Shown: one piece after another, positions 21,534-32,441 of the stretch
Numbering within the stretch: position 1 is the stretch's first letter
How the letters are laid out: each line of letters opens with the position of its first letter
Assembly: GCA_021234155.1 (NCBI GenBank)
Contig: JAJEKV010000058.1
Location: 7,996,992 to 8,060,991 of the forward strand
Length of the DNA stretch: 64,000 nt
Origin: Isoetes taiwanensis
Lineage: Eukaryota; Streptophyta; Lycopodiopsida; Isoetales; Isoetaceae
Direction of reading: 5' to 3'
Notes under the pieces: generated by a model
Seen by the model: only the letters and a program-made list of their open reading frames with translations
What the model was told of the DNA's origin: nothing
The model's database searches: none
Program-made: the position numbers and the translations under genes

Positions 21534-21878
21534 TCATCTCATTAGCACTCCCTCTTTGTTAACCCTGCACAACACATCATTTATTAGTCTAAATTTACCA
21601 CATTTCTCTTTGAACCTTCTCAGTTGGCTGGAGTTCATGTCTGCTGGCACTTCTTTGGTCTCCAAGTATTTCCTGATGCCTCTTACCAATCCTGTTCTTC
21701 AGTGCTGCTCATGATTAGGCTACAGTTATTAACAGCCTCTGAGTCTTCTAATCCTTCCTGGTCTTCATGTTCAAAAAACATGTTAGGCAAATAGGCACTC
21801 GGGTCATTGACCAAACTTACCACTTTAATAGTGATATCATATGCTTGTACTCTGCATGCCCATCTACATATTTTGGCT
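21534..21878 (-). pseudogene. Gypsy-2 RNase H to integrase linker
   Basis: The pol frame is interrupted by several stops here, but pieces such as DPSAYLPNMFFE show that the tether region is present. The boundary of native RNase H lies near 21880. Confidence 0.6.
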
Positions 21879-22240
21879 TTAGTTTATTTTTTTTGCAAAA
21901 AGGAGAGCCATGGGATTTTGTTTCATAGAGACAACTAACTTGCTATTCTGGAAAACATGACCTTGCCTATCAATCAAAAATATCAGAGCTGCTGCATTCT
22001 TTTCAAGTCTGGAATATCTCGACTCTGTGTCAGACCATACTTTGCTTGCAAATGTTACTATCATCTCATCCTGGAGCAAAACTGCTCCTATAGCCCTATT
22101 GGTAACACTTATGTAAGCTTGGAATGGTTTCCTGGGATCAGGTGGTTTCAGTAGAGTAGATTCAGATATGGCTTGAATGATTTTTTCAAAGGCATGCTGG
22201 TGTTCTCCAGTCCATTGGACCTGGATATGCTTGCTCTCAT
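21879..22240 (-). pseudogene. Gypsy-2 native RNase H, catalytic Asp replaced
   Basis: The RNase H that follows the RT reads FQAYISVTNRAIGAVLLQ, where gypsy elements have a T-D-A-S core. The first catalytic Asp is thus Ser. The later RYSRLEKNAAALIFLI block keeps the Glu of the second motif. The domain then degrades after about 40 more residues. With the extra RNase H present upstream, this domain may have lost its enzymatic role. Confidence 0.8.
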
Positions 22241-23339
22241 GTTTGGAGAGCTTTCCTATTTTGGTCAGATTTGAGATAGGACTTGTGGTGTGAGAAAAGT
22301 GTGGTATGTACATCCTCAGAAAGCTTGTCATACCTAAAAAACTTTTTACCTGTTTGATAGTTTTGGGTGGTGTGAGTTTCTTCAAAGCATCCACCTTACT
22401 CTCTGCAACTTGTATCCCTAGTGTTGAGACTTCGTGCCCTAGCAGGTCTCCTTTTGAGCACATGAATAGACACTTCTTTGGATTAAGACTTACTCCTCCT
22501 TTTCTGCACGGAGAAAAAACCTTAGTGAGATAAGCAAAATGATCATTTAGCAAAGTACCTAAGCACAGATCATCCAGAAATACTCTGAACTGATCTGGGG
22601 GCATGTCTTTGAATATGGTATCCATAGCCCTTTGGAATGTAGCTGAGGCATTCATTAAACCAAATGGCATCCTCTTCATTGCATAGGTACCCCAAGGAGT
22701 GATGAAAGCTGTTTTTGCTTGATCTTCCTCTTTTATGCTGATTTGATTGGAGCCTGAAAATCCATCCAAGAATGAATAGATTTCCTTCCCTGCAACAGCA
22801 TGTAAAACTTACTCCAAGAAGGGTAAAGGATAACAGTCCTTGACAGTGTCTTTGTTTAAATCCCTATAGTCAATACAGATTCTTATGGTTTTATTTTTCT
22901 TTTCCACAGGAACTATGCATGACAACCACTCTGGATTCACTATCTCACATATGACCCCTGCATTTTCCATCTTGCACAACTCTTCCTTGATCAGATCTAA
23001 CAAGGCAACATTAATTCTCCTTAGCTTTTGCACAACAGGTCTCACATCTTTTTTAACTTTAATTTCAAATTCACACACATTCCTATCCACTCCTACAAGT
23101 TCATTGTAGTCCCAAGCAAACACATCTTTCCAATCATCAAACATTTGAGTAACCTTACTTCTATTTTCCTCTTTAAACAAGTCTCCTACAAACAAAGTTC
23201 TTTCCTTACCATTTTTCTCAATCTTCAACTCTTTTACCTCTTTCTCAGTATTGGCATTGATGACTAGTATAGGGTGTAGCTGCCTCAAGTCTTCTTCTTC
23301 CAGTTCCTCTTCTTTGACAGCTCCTTCTGCTAGATGCTC
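22241..23339 (-). CDS. Gypsy-2 reverse transcriptase
   Basis: RT blocks in order: a stretch with PEWLSCIVPVEKKNKTIRIC, then DYRDLNKDTVKDCYPLPFLE, YSFLDGFSGSNQISI, WGTYAMKRMPFGLMNASATF, the catalytic box VFLDDL and a connection with LLGHEVSTLGI and VKSFLGMTSFLRMYIPHFS. The double Asp is intact. One in-frame stop (TAA near 22,806) separates the blocks; the frame is otherwise continuous. It copies element RNA into DNA. Confidence 0.93.
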
Positions 23340-23711
23340 AAGCAAAACACTTTTACACAGCGCATCAGTCTCTTCATTAAGGTCTCTGGAAATGTGGTTT
23401 AGCTCCCAACTCTCAAAGCTTGCTAGTTCCTTCAAAGCTTCATCTCTGAGGGCCATCATGTCTTCCTGTTTGGCTTGATATTCCCCTAATATTTGCCTGC
23501 ACACCAATTGAGAGTCTCCAAATATCACAATGTTAGTTATTCCCAAGTGTTTAGCCTTTTGTAATCCAGCTATCATAGCCTTATGCTCTGCCATGTTTGA
23601 AGTAGTGTTGGGATAGATCCTGCCAACTTTTGCAAGCAACTTACAGTCATGATCTTTGATAATAGCAGCAGAAGATGCAATGCCCAACTTTTTTGAAACA
23701 CCTCCATCGAA
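23340..23711 (-). CDS. Extra (archaeal/plant-type) RNase H between protease and RT
   Basis: The frame just upstream of the RT encodes a second RNase H: FDGGVSKKLGIASSAAI (first Asp), NMAEHKAMIAGLQKAK (Glu), IVIFGDSQLVCRQILGEYQ (second Asp) and SRDLNEETDALCKSVL (last Asp). All four catalytic acids are present. This is the aRNH type known from Tat-lineage plant gypsy elements, where from memory it follows the native RNase H and precedes integrase. Here it lies before the RT. A single in-frame TGA (near 23,709) stands just before FDGG; the surrounding frame is open. Confidence 0.88.
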
Positions 23712-24335
23712 TCATAGAAAGGCAAAACCTTTTACATTTGGAGCAATACTACCCTTAGCTGGCGTGGACTCAATATGTGCTGTAGCTATTGCAAACTCAT
23801 ATTCACCACATGGGTTAGTAACCAATAAATATTCTTCAATGAAGTTCAATGACTCAAATTCACCAAGCTTATTGAGTAGTGTAATAGTTTTCTTGCTATC
23901 AGATATAGTGCACTCTCCCTTTAACCAAATTGGTCTGGCATCAATAGTAGATAGCCATCTTCTACCTAATAACAGATCATAAATGTCAGTTTTTTCATCA
24001 GCTCCTTCAAATGCAACCACCACAAAGCTTGCAGCAACTTTTATCCCTCCCACATCAATTGGAATGTTGCTAAGCACACCAATTGGATTGATCCTCGAGT
24101 TAGAAAAAGACTTTAGCACCATAGGTGCCTTCTTGTCAACTTCCAAGCCACAAGATTTCATTATATGGTGGGGCATAACATTAAGTGGAGAGCCCCCATC
24201 TAGAAGTACTTTAGAAAGCAAATTTTTTCCCAACCTAGCTTCACATGTAAAGGCACCAGGATCATATTCATTCTGCACAAGCATTTGCTCATTGATGTGA
24301 TTTGCAAAGGCTATCTGCTCCTCTTGAGAGAGATT
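23712..24335 (-). CDS. Gypsy-2 aspartic protease
   Basis: The frame contains the active-site block LLDGGSPLNVMPHHIM. Here D-G-G-S replaces the more common D-[ST]-G-[AS], which is frequent in plant gypsy elements. The later LLLGRRWLSTIDARP matches the flap and C-terminal block of retropepsins. It would cut Gag-Pol. Same frame as the CCHC region upstream, from which it is separated by one TAA (24336-24338), and as the RNase H downstream. Confidence 0.85.
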   Translation of the reverse strand, partial: NLSQEEQIAFANHINEQMLVQNEYDPGAFTCEARLGKNLLSKVLLDGGSPLNVMPHHIMKSCGLEVDKKAPMVLKSFSNSRINPIGVLSNIPIDVGGIKVAASFVVVAFEGADEKTDIYDLLLGRRWLSTIDARPIWLKGECTISDSKKTITLLNKLGEFESLNFIEEYLLVTNPCGEYEFAIATAHIESTPAKGSIAPNVKGFAFL

Positions 24336-24338
24336 GAC

Positions 24339-25765
24339 TTAATCTTCTTTTGACAAGTCCATAATTTTGTTTCTATAGAATGGAGCAATTTTTAGTAAAG
24401 TCAACAAGTCTACACTCACTTTAGCATTTTTCATCAGACATTCAAAGTCATCACTTTCTTTCTCTTTCTTAGTAAACTTTTGATTAGGAGGAAGGGGTAC
24501 AACCTGATTTTCCTCGGTCACTTTTTCTTTGATTACCTCAGCTCTTCTGTTGATTGATGTAGCTTCTTTATTTTTCATAGCTCTTGTATGCACAGCCATA
24601 ATCTCCTCTTCTTGATCTTCCTGCATAAACCTGATTGAAGTAGCAAACCTAACTGCAGGAGAGGTTTCTGTGGCCAGTCTGCTAGGTACACTTGGCTCAG
24701 CACTTTTGGTCGCCTCTTGTCTTGCAAAATATTCTTTGACACTACACCTTTCCTCATAACGGCCAACAAATTTACAGAAGTGACAGACTGGACACTCTTT
24801 GCCATAATGACCTCTTTTTCCACACTTTGGGCATGGTCTGTACCAGCAAAAGTCTGATGAGTGTGTATCCCTTAGGTAGTGCACACATGGAGCATAGGTT
24901 TTTCTCTCAGGTCTCGATGCTTTCATTTCTTGTAATTGCTTGGTGACCTCCAGCAAGGCTTCTGAAATTTAGTGATCTCTGCCCTGCCATCAGAGGTAGG
25001 ATTTGCTGCATCTTCTGCTCTAGCCTTCTTCTTTTCTTTCTGCAGTGCATAGACTGGTATTGGACATGGGCCCATATACTCTGGTTCATAATCTGGAAAA
25101 AAAGGGTCATCAGATGAGTGCATGTCATCAGGAAGATAGGAAAACATGTTAGCAATCTCAATAGCTTTGGTAAAAGCCTTATGTATGGTATCAAAGCCTG
25201 CTTGTTTCTGCAACTTGTACATTTTTCTGTACACCCTTGGTCTGCTACTTAAGCCTCTTATGAAACATGCCACAAGGTGTAGGGTATGATTTGGTACCTG
25301 ACTTGCTTGACACTTACTTAGATAAGTGTGAAATCTCTCCACATACTGGTGCACAGTCTCACCATGCTTAATCTGAAGAGTATGTAATTCAAAGACCAAA
25401 TCTTGTGGTTCAGTTATCTTACCAAACCTTTCAATGAAGTGCTTTTCGATCTCCTCCCAAGTGTTGACACCTATGCTGATAGTGTACTCCAACCTCACTT
25501 CCTCATTTTTGAAGCACTTCTTAAATTCTGAAAACTTAGTACCTTTCTTATGCCCATATTCTTGGTAGTATTCCTCATAGCTTCTCAAAAACTTATTAGC
25601 ATTGATGCTTGGATCAAATGTAGGAGGAGGAGTTGGCACATTGAGCTCAAAATATTGTATACCTGCATTACCTTGATTGGTGACATTTGTGGCAGGAACA
25701 CCCGTGTTCTCTGGTGCTTCAATATGAACTTGGTCAGACACCTCATTGCTTTTCCTAGGAGCCAT
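24339..25765 (-). CDS. Gypsy-2 gag (capsid and zinc-knuckle nucleocapsid)
   Basis: Start MAPRKSNEVSDQ at 25765. The capsid region includes FDPSINANKFLRSYEEYYQE and WEEIEKHFIERFGKI, then LQIKHGETVHQYVERFHTYL. A frameshift near 24,930-24,956 joins to the second frame, which carries the zinc knuckle CPKCGKRGHYGKEC and a second Cys-rich segment, CHFCKFVGRYEERC. Gag forms the particle and binds element RNA. The frameshift could be programmed, mutational or a consensus error. Confidence 0.9.
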
Positions 25766-25790
25766 GAGTTCCCAAAGATCCAGGTGGGAT

Positions 25791-25809
25791 CTCGGTAGAA
25801 CCTCCAAAA
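25791..25809 (-). promoter_or_regulatory. Gypsy-2 primer-binding site
   Basis: On the minus strand, three T residues after the LTR end, the sequence is TGGAGGTTCTACCGAG. The position and the TGG start fit a tRNA-primed site. A 12-base part of it (GTAGAACCTCCA on the plus strand) occurs again about 40 bp inside the LTR. Confidence 0.75.
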
Positions 25810-27978
25810 TGTTGAGGATATTCCTGGCAATCCCTCAACCTCAATGGTGTAGAACCTCCAGGTTGCTATAGGCAACCAATCTGTGAGAGAATACTGCAGT
25901 GAAATTGCTCAAACAACCAAGACAGTTTAGTTTCCCAAAACAGAAAAGAGTCTGTCACAGCAAAACACTTCTCTCATATGGTTCTTTGGGCTTTTCTCCA
26001 TGCAATCAATTTCATTGGACACTAGACAGGATGCTAGATTTGCCTATAAAAGTCTGCTGGGAAATCTTTAGGGTAGCTATGGGCATTTGATCACAATGAC
26101 TGAGTCAATTTTGGGTCAATATCCCAACCCGAGAGCTACTTTTTGCAAGTATATGAGCAGAATGTCTTTTCAAGTTTTGTCAATTGGAATACTCTCTGAT
26201 GGCTCTGCAAGCTAGGTGCATAAACTTCTTTTTTTGAGATCTGGTCTTTCCCTTTTTGTTATGAATATTTTTAGTAAGAAATTGCAACTTCAAATTCTGA
26301 GACAAGCAAATGGATTTTTCCTAAGAAAAACACAACACCACAATGTTTTATTTTTCTGTTAATGTTTAATTCTCGAGACACACTTTTACTTATGGGCTAA
26401 TTAATCGAATTGAGATCTTTGATTTGCTTCTAAGTTATGCTTTTAGTTATCAAATGAAGACAATGCTTACCAAGTTCGAATTTTCTTTCATTGAAACATC
26501 ACAGAATAGAACATAAATTCCCAAGCTCATAGTCTTGGGCACAGGATCGAAAGTAATCAGATGAAGATACACATTCAAGTAGTTTGCATCAAATATTCAG
26601 GTATTTCATGCAAGGCAGGTCATTCTCCGCTCATATTCTGCAAATCCGTTCCGCATGTAGTCACAAGTCACAGAGGTCGAATCTTTCGCACAGAAGCCGG
26701 CCCTTGTTTTCGAATAATTTCCCCTTTTTATCTTCTCCTTTACGGCATCTTCTTGGCATTTTGAGTTTGTTTGGCTCTAGCTCATGCGTGCTATGGTGTT
26801 TCTTGGGGCACAAGGAGACAGAATGGAGGTTAAGGTTCGTGATTAATAGGCCAGATCTCTCAGAGAGAACGGATCTTGGCCTGACCCTTTTAGGTCAGAG
26901 GGCTTTTACTGAAGAACAATATCCCACAGGCGTTCGAAGAAAAATAATGCTTGTATGGCGTGGCGCGCTGTGATTGGGCAAGGTAATGCTAAGGTAAAGG
27001 GGTGCATAAGAAAATATCGTGTTTGCAATTTCCAAATGTTGGGTGCACTTCCCTAGGAGTCAAATTTTAGGGCAACAACATGATCTACTAGGAAATCTTT
27101 TTGTTCTGCATGGAATCTCTTAGACGCTCCAACCTATGGGAGAATTTCTTAGGAAAAGATTTGCTTGCACATATTTTTCTTTTCGAATGGCATGAACTAG
27201 GAGTTTAGACATGGGGTGAGTATGGGGTACATGTGGGCAATCCAAGGATGATGTGGCATAGGATGACGTGGCATATGGTGACTTGGCAAAACTTCCCCCC
27301 TAGTCAAAAACTTTGTGAGATGAAAAAAAATGATGTGTGATGAGGTGGACAAATTTGGTGAGGTGGATGATGATGTGGCATGGCAAGTTTATCAAATGTG
27401 AATTTGAGCAATGGTTTAAACCATGTTTTGAGCTTATTTTTGTCCATGCAATTTGACATTGAAGATGTAAGTTCTTTCTCACTCTTTTTGACTTAGAGAG
27501 AGAATAAGCCACTTTGACTAATGGTAGGTCGATTTTGCATGGATTTGTTTGTGTTTCAAGCAAATGGAGGTTGTTTTGAGGATGTGTGAGAAGTTCTTGA
27601 CTAGGGAAAGAGTTTTGAACCATGGTGGGATATGTATAGGGGTGGAGGCAAGTGAAATGAGGGAAGTGGAGGTGAAGAGTGCTCTCAACATGATTAATGC
27701 CCAAGAATTTGAACTTGAATAAACATCTTACTTCTCAAAGGGGTCTTCTTATCTTGTTATTGTCATTAAGCTTCCTTGAGTTGACCTTGCCTTCCTCCTT
27801 GTATGTTTTTGACCTTTTCACCTTGAATCCTTTCTTGTGATGCTTCAAATGAAAGTCCTTGCTTGGTTCTTCAGCTCGAGCTCTTGAGTTGACTTGGTCC
27901 ATGCACATATCTCATCAAATCATTAGCCATTGATATGAAATGCCATATGCTCTTCTATGCTGCCAAATCATGGCAGCA
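25810..27978 (-). repeat. Gypsy-2 5' LTR
   Basis: 2,169 bp, collinear with the 3' LTR, with few substitutions and small indels. One 16-bp difference lies near 27,258 (an extra GATGACGTGGCATA-type unit). Confidence 0.95.
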
Positions 27979-27983
27979 AGGGA

Positions 27984-28164
27984 CAATAGATGAGATATTG
28001 CATTTTTACACATGGCATGTAATGACACATATATGAATACTTTACGGGGTGTCATATGGATGGGAGCAGTGCAATGATTGTATAATGATGCTTACAAAAT
28101 TGGCTATAAAGAACCTTAAAATACCACACCCCTTTAGAGAACCATACATCCTTTAGAAAAAACC
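27984..28164. other. Unassigned spacer
   Basis: AT-rich sequence after the Gypsy-2 target duplication. No gene seen. Confidence 0.3.
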
Positions 28165-28500
28165 TCCTTAAAAACTACACTTACTTATAAACCGCACCTC
28201 CAAATACTACATCTCCTTAGAAACATCACCACCTCAAAAGAAAAAACCACAATTCCTTTAATAAAAAGCATACCTCCTTAAAAAACCACACGTCCTAAAA
28301 AACAAAGACCACAACTCCTTAAAAAAAAAAAAACTACACTTACTTATAAACCACACCTCCAAAAACTACATCTCCTTAAAAAAACCACTACCTCAAAAGA
28401 AAAAACCACAGTTCTTTTAACAAAAAACATACCTCCTTAAAAAACTACACGTCCTAAAAAAACAAAAACCACAGCTCCTTAAAAAAATAACAGTGGACAT
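28165..28500. repeat. Two tandem copies of a 161-bp A/C-rich unit
   Basis: ACTACACTTACTTATAAACC occurs at about 28172 and 28333. Each copy continues through CACACCTCC, CATCTCCTTA, CTCAAAAGAAAAAACCACA and a final CTCCTTAAAAAA. Each copy is itself made of short (CCTTAAAAAACCACA)-like subunits. Confidence 0.85.
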
Positions 28501-28822
28501 TCCTTATCCACTTAAAAAACAATACCGTTAGTTAGTAACACCACACCTCCACAGATCTACATGTAGGCTTTTTTGAAATCTCTGAATAAAGAACATGTGG
28601 ACCTAAGAAACTTATACTTTTCAACATTGGACCAAAACTTGGGGTGAGTGTGGAATATAGTCTTTAGTGATCCTCAGGATGCTATAGACGATGAGTTCTT
28701 GGGTGAATCAAAGGGCGGGCTTTCAGTGGGTAACATAATAGATCCAACGGGGAAGGTCATGTCATGCTTGTGCTGAGAGGCCTCGAGCTAACAGTCTAAT
28801 ATCCTGGGAGACCCGAGATGTT

Positions 28823-31350
28823 TTGCTTCGTGATGGTAGGACAGAACATTTACAAGCTCGAGCTGCTCTCGAACAGGATGACTTAGAAGTTGAGTGCTTG
28901 GAAGCTGATGTTGAGAAGCAATTCAAGAGGAAAAGGAAATATACATATGTGAAGAGGGTCAGGAGGGAACCAAAGGGGGATAGCAAGGAGGAGAGGATGT
29001 GCGCTTCCAATCAAGAGTGCTCTAAAATCAACATGCTGCAAGGACGAATGTGTCGAAAAACTGAGCCGAGAGCAAGTATGTGCCTTAAGAAAAGAATTTT
29101 ATTCTCAATCAAGCAGTGCCAGGATTACGCTTATTTTTGATGTGTTGAGTGTAACTTATACAGGGCAGTCGGAGGCGAAAGTAGTGGTCTCTGGAGTGGA
29201 GTGCTGTCAATTCGCATGGCGCGTCGCTTTAGGAGTTGCTCAGTCTACGTTTTATAGTTGGAGGAAGAGGTTCGAGTTAGGCGGAAAACGGGCGGAGCAT
29301 GGTAATACAGGCTCTAAGAAGCCTAGATATGTGACACTAGCTACAGAAAGTGTGCTTGATACCTTCATTAGTGAGAATGTGGAGAGCATTCCACATAGAA
29401 GCAAAAAAGGAAAGGATGATATAAGGGAGAATGTTCGCAAACTTCCTTCCATCCTTAATAAGAAGAGCATACATAAGGAAGTGGGTGCCGTGGTGGAAGA
29501 ATTGACAGGAAAGAGTGTAACCTTGCCTTTGTTTTACAATGTTTGGAAGGTTTTCAGACGTCAGCATAGCAAAAAATACAGCATTCTCCAAGTGTAACAT
29601 ATGTGTAGTCATCAAGCAGAAATTGGAAAGAACAAAAGATACAAGGGAGAGGCGCAATCTTTCAATTCAACGGCGGGCACATATGTTGGAACAACGTTCC
29701 AATAGGAGTCAATATTGGCATTGGCGTGCATTATCACATCGTTCACCAGAAAGTCACCTTTGCATAATACATGATAAGATGGATCAGGTCAAAACACTCA
29801 CACCAAGAAGTCATCATCTCGCAAAGTCTGTTTGGAGAGGAGATCGCTTGAAGAGCAGCTTGACAGGAGCATTGACACATGGCCATGGTAGACGGGCTTA
29901 TGGTCATTTCTCTCTTGATCTTTGGAAAGATGACTCAAACTTTCATGTTGGATCACTTTCTAGGATCCTACACTATCTTGAGTTGCCGGACGAAGACAAG
30001 TGTGGTGATCTGTGCGGAAGCAGGACTACAGATTGCAAATTGATGCAAGCCCTAAAAGACACTCGACCACTGCAGCATAAGCTAGCGCAGACACAAGAGA
30101 TGATGCCCTTATCTTCTAGTGCCTACTTAGAAGGCTTCAATCCTCTTCCTCGAAATCTCTAATTACAGTTGGATAATGCATCGAGTCAAAATAAAAATAG
30201 ATATGTGTTCTCCTACCTCTCTTATTTGACATGGCTTAAGATATTCGATGAGATTCAGGTTGGCTTCATGATGGTTGGGCACACTCATGACGATATTGAT
30301 GCATTGTTTGGGAACTTTTCGACGTTAATGAGTTTATCGGATGCTCTAACTTTGCCTGAGTTGCTTTACTTGTTTAGCAAGTGCAATGCAAAGTCTCATA
30401 TTCCATATTTTGTGGATGAAGTTCCGGATTGGAAAGGCTTTGTCAAGGGATATATCCCTGATAAAGGCCAACGTCTAACAGACCATACCGACCCATTTCT
30501 ATTCGGATTAAAAATGGATGGGAAATGGCCCATTATGCAATATAAGATGCGGCCAACCCATAAAGAGTGGATTCCAGAAAAAGGAATAAGAATGTGGAAG
30601 GAGGATGAAAATGGCGAGCCAATGTTACCAACAGGGGTGCCTTAAAATATCCCTCCAAGGAAGACATTGAAAGATTTCCCTGGCCTGGCAGACAGCATCA
30701 GCAAGTACATAGCATTATGGAATTTCTTTTGCAAAAATCAAGAAGATAGTGTGTTTGCACGACAGTACAAAGCAACTATGGATTACTGGAACGAGATTCT
30801 TTTGTGTTTGGAAGATGTATCTCCAGGACGACCTCAAAATGATAACTTTTGGCTGTGTACAAGGCAAGAACCTCTACAAGCTGCCTTTACTCCAGAGATC
30901 GATGAAGCCGCTATGCTTGTAAGACCTTTGCCTACGTATTGTGGGCCAGCAAATGGGCGTCCAGTGTTACCTATGGATGATGAGTTCGACCCTCATGCAC
31001 ATGTTACGAAAGGTATGTTCGTTTTAGTCCGACCTGGAGACGATGAAAGTCCAACGTGGTTGGGCTTTGTAGAAGAAGATGCCATCCTGGATCCAGAGTC
31101 TACCAATTATGGTCACATTTATGTATCATGGTGGATGCCTGTTGGTCGTGACTATATAGGTTGCTTAACTAAATGTTGGCGATCCAATCCATCAGATCCA
31201 TCAAGGTATGAGAAGTTAGATGCCATACATTATGCATGGGATGCAAATGGCAAAAGACCGAAGACTGTTCAGATTCCAAAATACATTGTTGACATGTGGG
31301 GGGACATAGCATTAGCTAAAAGCTCTCAATCTCAGTCATGTTCTCGATAA
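28823..31350 (+). pseudogene. Broken DUF7869-type gene (possible RNase H-fold nuclease)
   Basis: Four plus-strand parts align in order. 28823-29140 is a charged N-terminus. 29142-29597 contains a helix-turn-helix-like stretch, ALGVAQSTFYSWRKRF. 29539-30162 has CNICVVIKQKLERTKDTRER, then IHDKMDQVKTLTPRSHH and HGHGRRAYGHFSLDLW. 30169-31350 has LDNASSQNKNRYVFSYLSYL, VGHTHDDIDALF and a C-terminal region with MFVLVRPGDDESPTWLGFVE. I recognise D-x-M-D-Q, L-D-N-x4-NK and HTHxDID from a large multi-copy plant, algal and animal family annotated as DUF7869; its function is not established. Two frameshifts and two stops (near 30163 and 30643) break it. Confidence 0.75.
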
Positions 31351-31849
31351 TCATGTAATTTCTCTTGCTATAATACTTAAGCATTTTGGATAACTAATAC
31401 TCAGTCGATACATCAAATAATTTTCATTATGCTTATACATCCTTACATCTTTTATAATAGGTGTTTAATACACATCATTACATCTGATGCACACATTATT
31501 GATGGCATACATATAATTTAGATGCATATTATATTATTGATGGCATTACAGTCAATGATTCACTCATCAACCCCTGCTAACGTGATCGCATTCAGCTCGT
31601 AGGTATGGCGCTCAGGAAGCCAAAGAAGATAGATCACAACACGAGTAAGGCCGGGGCAATGACACTCACGACCATCAGCTTTGGATTGCAAGTAGGGATC
31701 CAGCTTAACACCTCTATGTATGCATCCAACAAGATCATTGTAGCTCATGGAGCAAGTAATGGTCTCAAACCGATCTTCATACATATTATAAGCCATGGGA
31801 GAGGAATGACTTCTACCACCGAATGGAGCTGCTTTTATAGTCGTTGTAG
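31351..31849. other. AT-rich region with one weak minus-strand ORF
   Basis: After the DUF7869-type stop there are about 200 bases of TTAT-rich DNA. A minus-strand frame at 31560-31874 (104 codons, containing MAYNMYEDRFETITCSMSYND) has no recognisable family and is overlapped by an equally long plus-strand frame, so I do not call it a gene. Confidence 0.3.
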
Positions 31850-31925
31850 AATTATTGGTATAATACTTCAGCATTATTGGTATTATACTTCAACATTATT
31901 GGTATTATACTTCAACATTATTGGA
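31850..31925. repeat. 22-bp tandem repeat, about three copies
   Basis: Units of ATACTTCAACATTATTGGTATT, the first with CAGC in place of CAAC. Confidence 0.9.
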
Positions 31926-31939
31926 TTCGTAGCTATAAA

Positions 31940-32440
31940 TTCTTTCACCTTGCCTTCACTTCTCACTTTTCACCTTGCTTTCACTTCTCGTGTTCTCACC
32001 TTGCTTTCACTTCTCACCTTGTGTTCCGTGTTCTTTGCTACTTGATCTTGATCCTTGCTTCTTGCTCCTTGATCTTCTTTCTTCCTTGATCTTTTTGCTC
32101 CTTGATCTTCCTTGTTCCTTGCTTCTTGCTACTTGATCTTGATCCTTGTTCCTTGCTACTTCATTCCCGTGCTCCTTGCTACTTGATCTTGTTCCTTGCT
32201 CTTGATCTTGCTACTTGATCTTGTTCCTTGCTCTTGATCTTGCTACTTGATCTTATTCTTGCTTCTTGCTCCTTGATCTTCCTTGTTCCTTGATCTTCCT
32301 TGTTCCTTGCTTCTTGCTACTTGATCTTGATCCTTGTTCCTTGCTACTTGACCTTCGTGCTCCTTGCTACTTGATCTTGTTCCTTGCTTCTTGCTCCTTG
32401 TTCCTTGCTCTGCTCCATGTTCCTTGCTCCGTCGGTGATC
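31940..32440. repeat. CTTGAT / CCTTGC minisatellite, about 500 bp
   Basis: Irregular arrangement of CTTGATCTTGAT, CCTTGCTTCTTGCT and CCTTGTTCCTTGCTA blocks. A pyrimidine-rich plus strand gives Leu/Ser/Cys-rich frames that I reject as genes. Confidence 0.9.
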
Positions 32441-32441
32441 C

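Larger units (their letters stand above)
17448..27978 (-). mobile_element. Gypsy-2: 10.5-kb Ty3/gypsy element with extra RNase H
   Basis: It is bounded by long LTRs (17448-19599 and 25810-27978) and the 5-bp duplication AGGGA (17443-17447 and 27979-27983). On the minus strand the order is gag, zinc knuckle, protease, extra RNase H, RT, native RNase H, integrase. From 24,956 to 20,607 the whole pol lies in one reading frame broken only by single stop codons. The LTRs look nearly identical over 2.1 kb, so I infer a young insertion. The single stops may be recent mutations or consensus errors. Confidence 0.95.
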
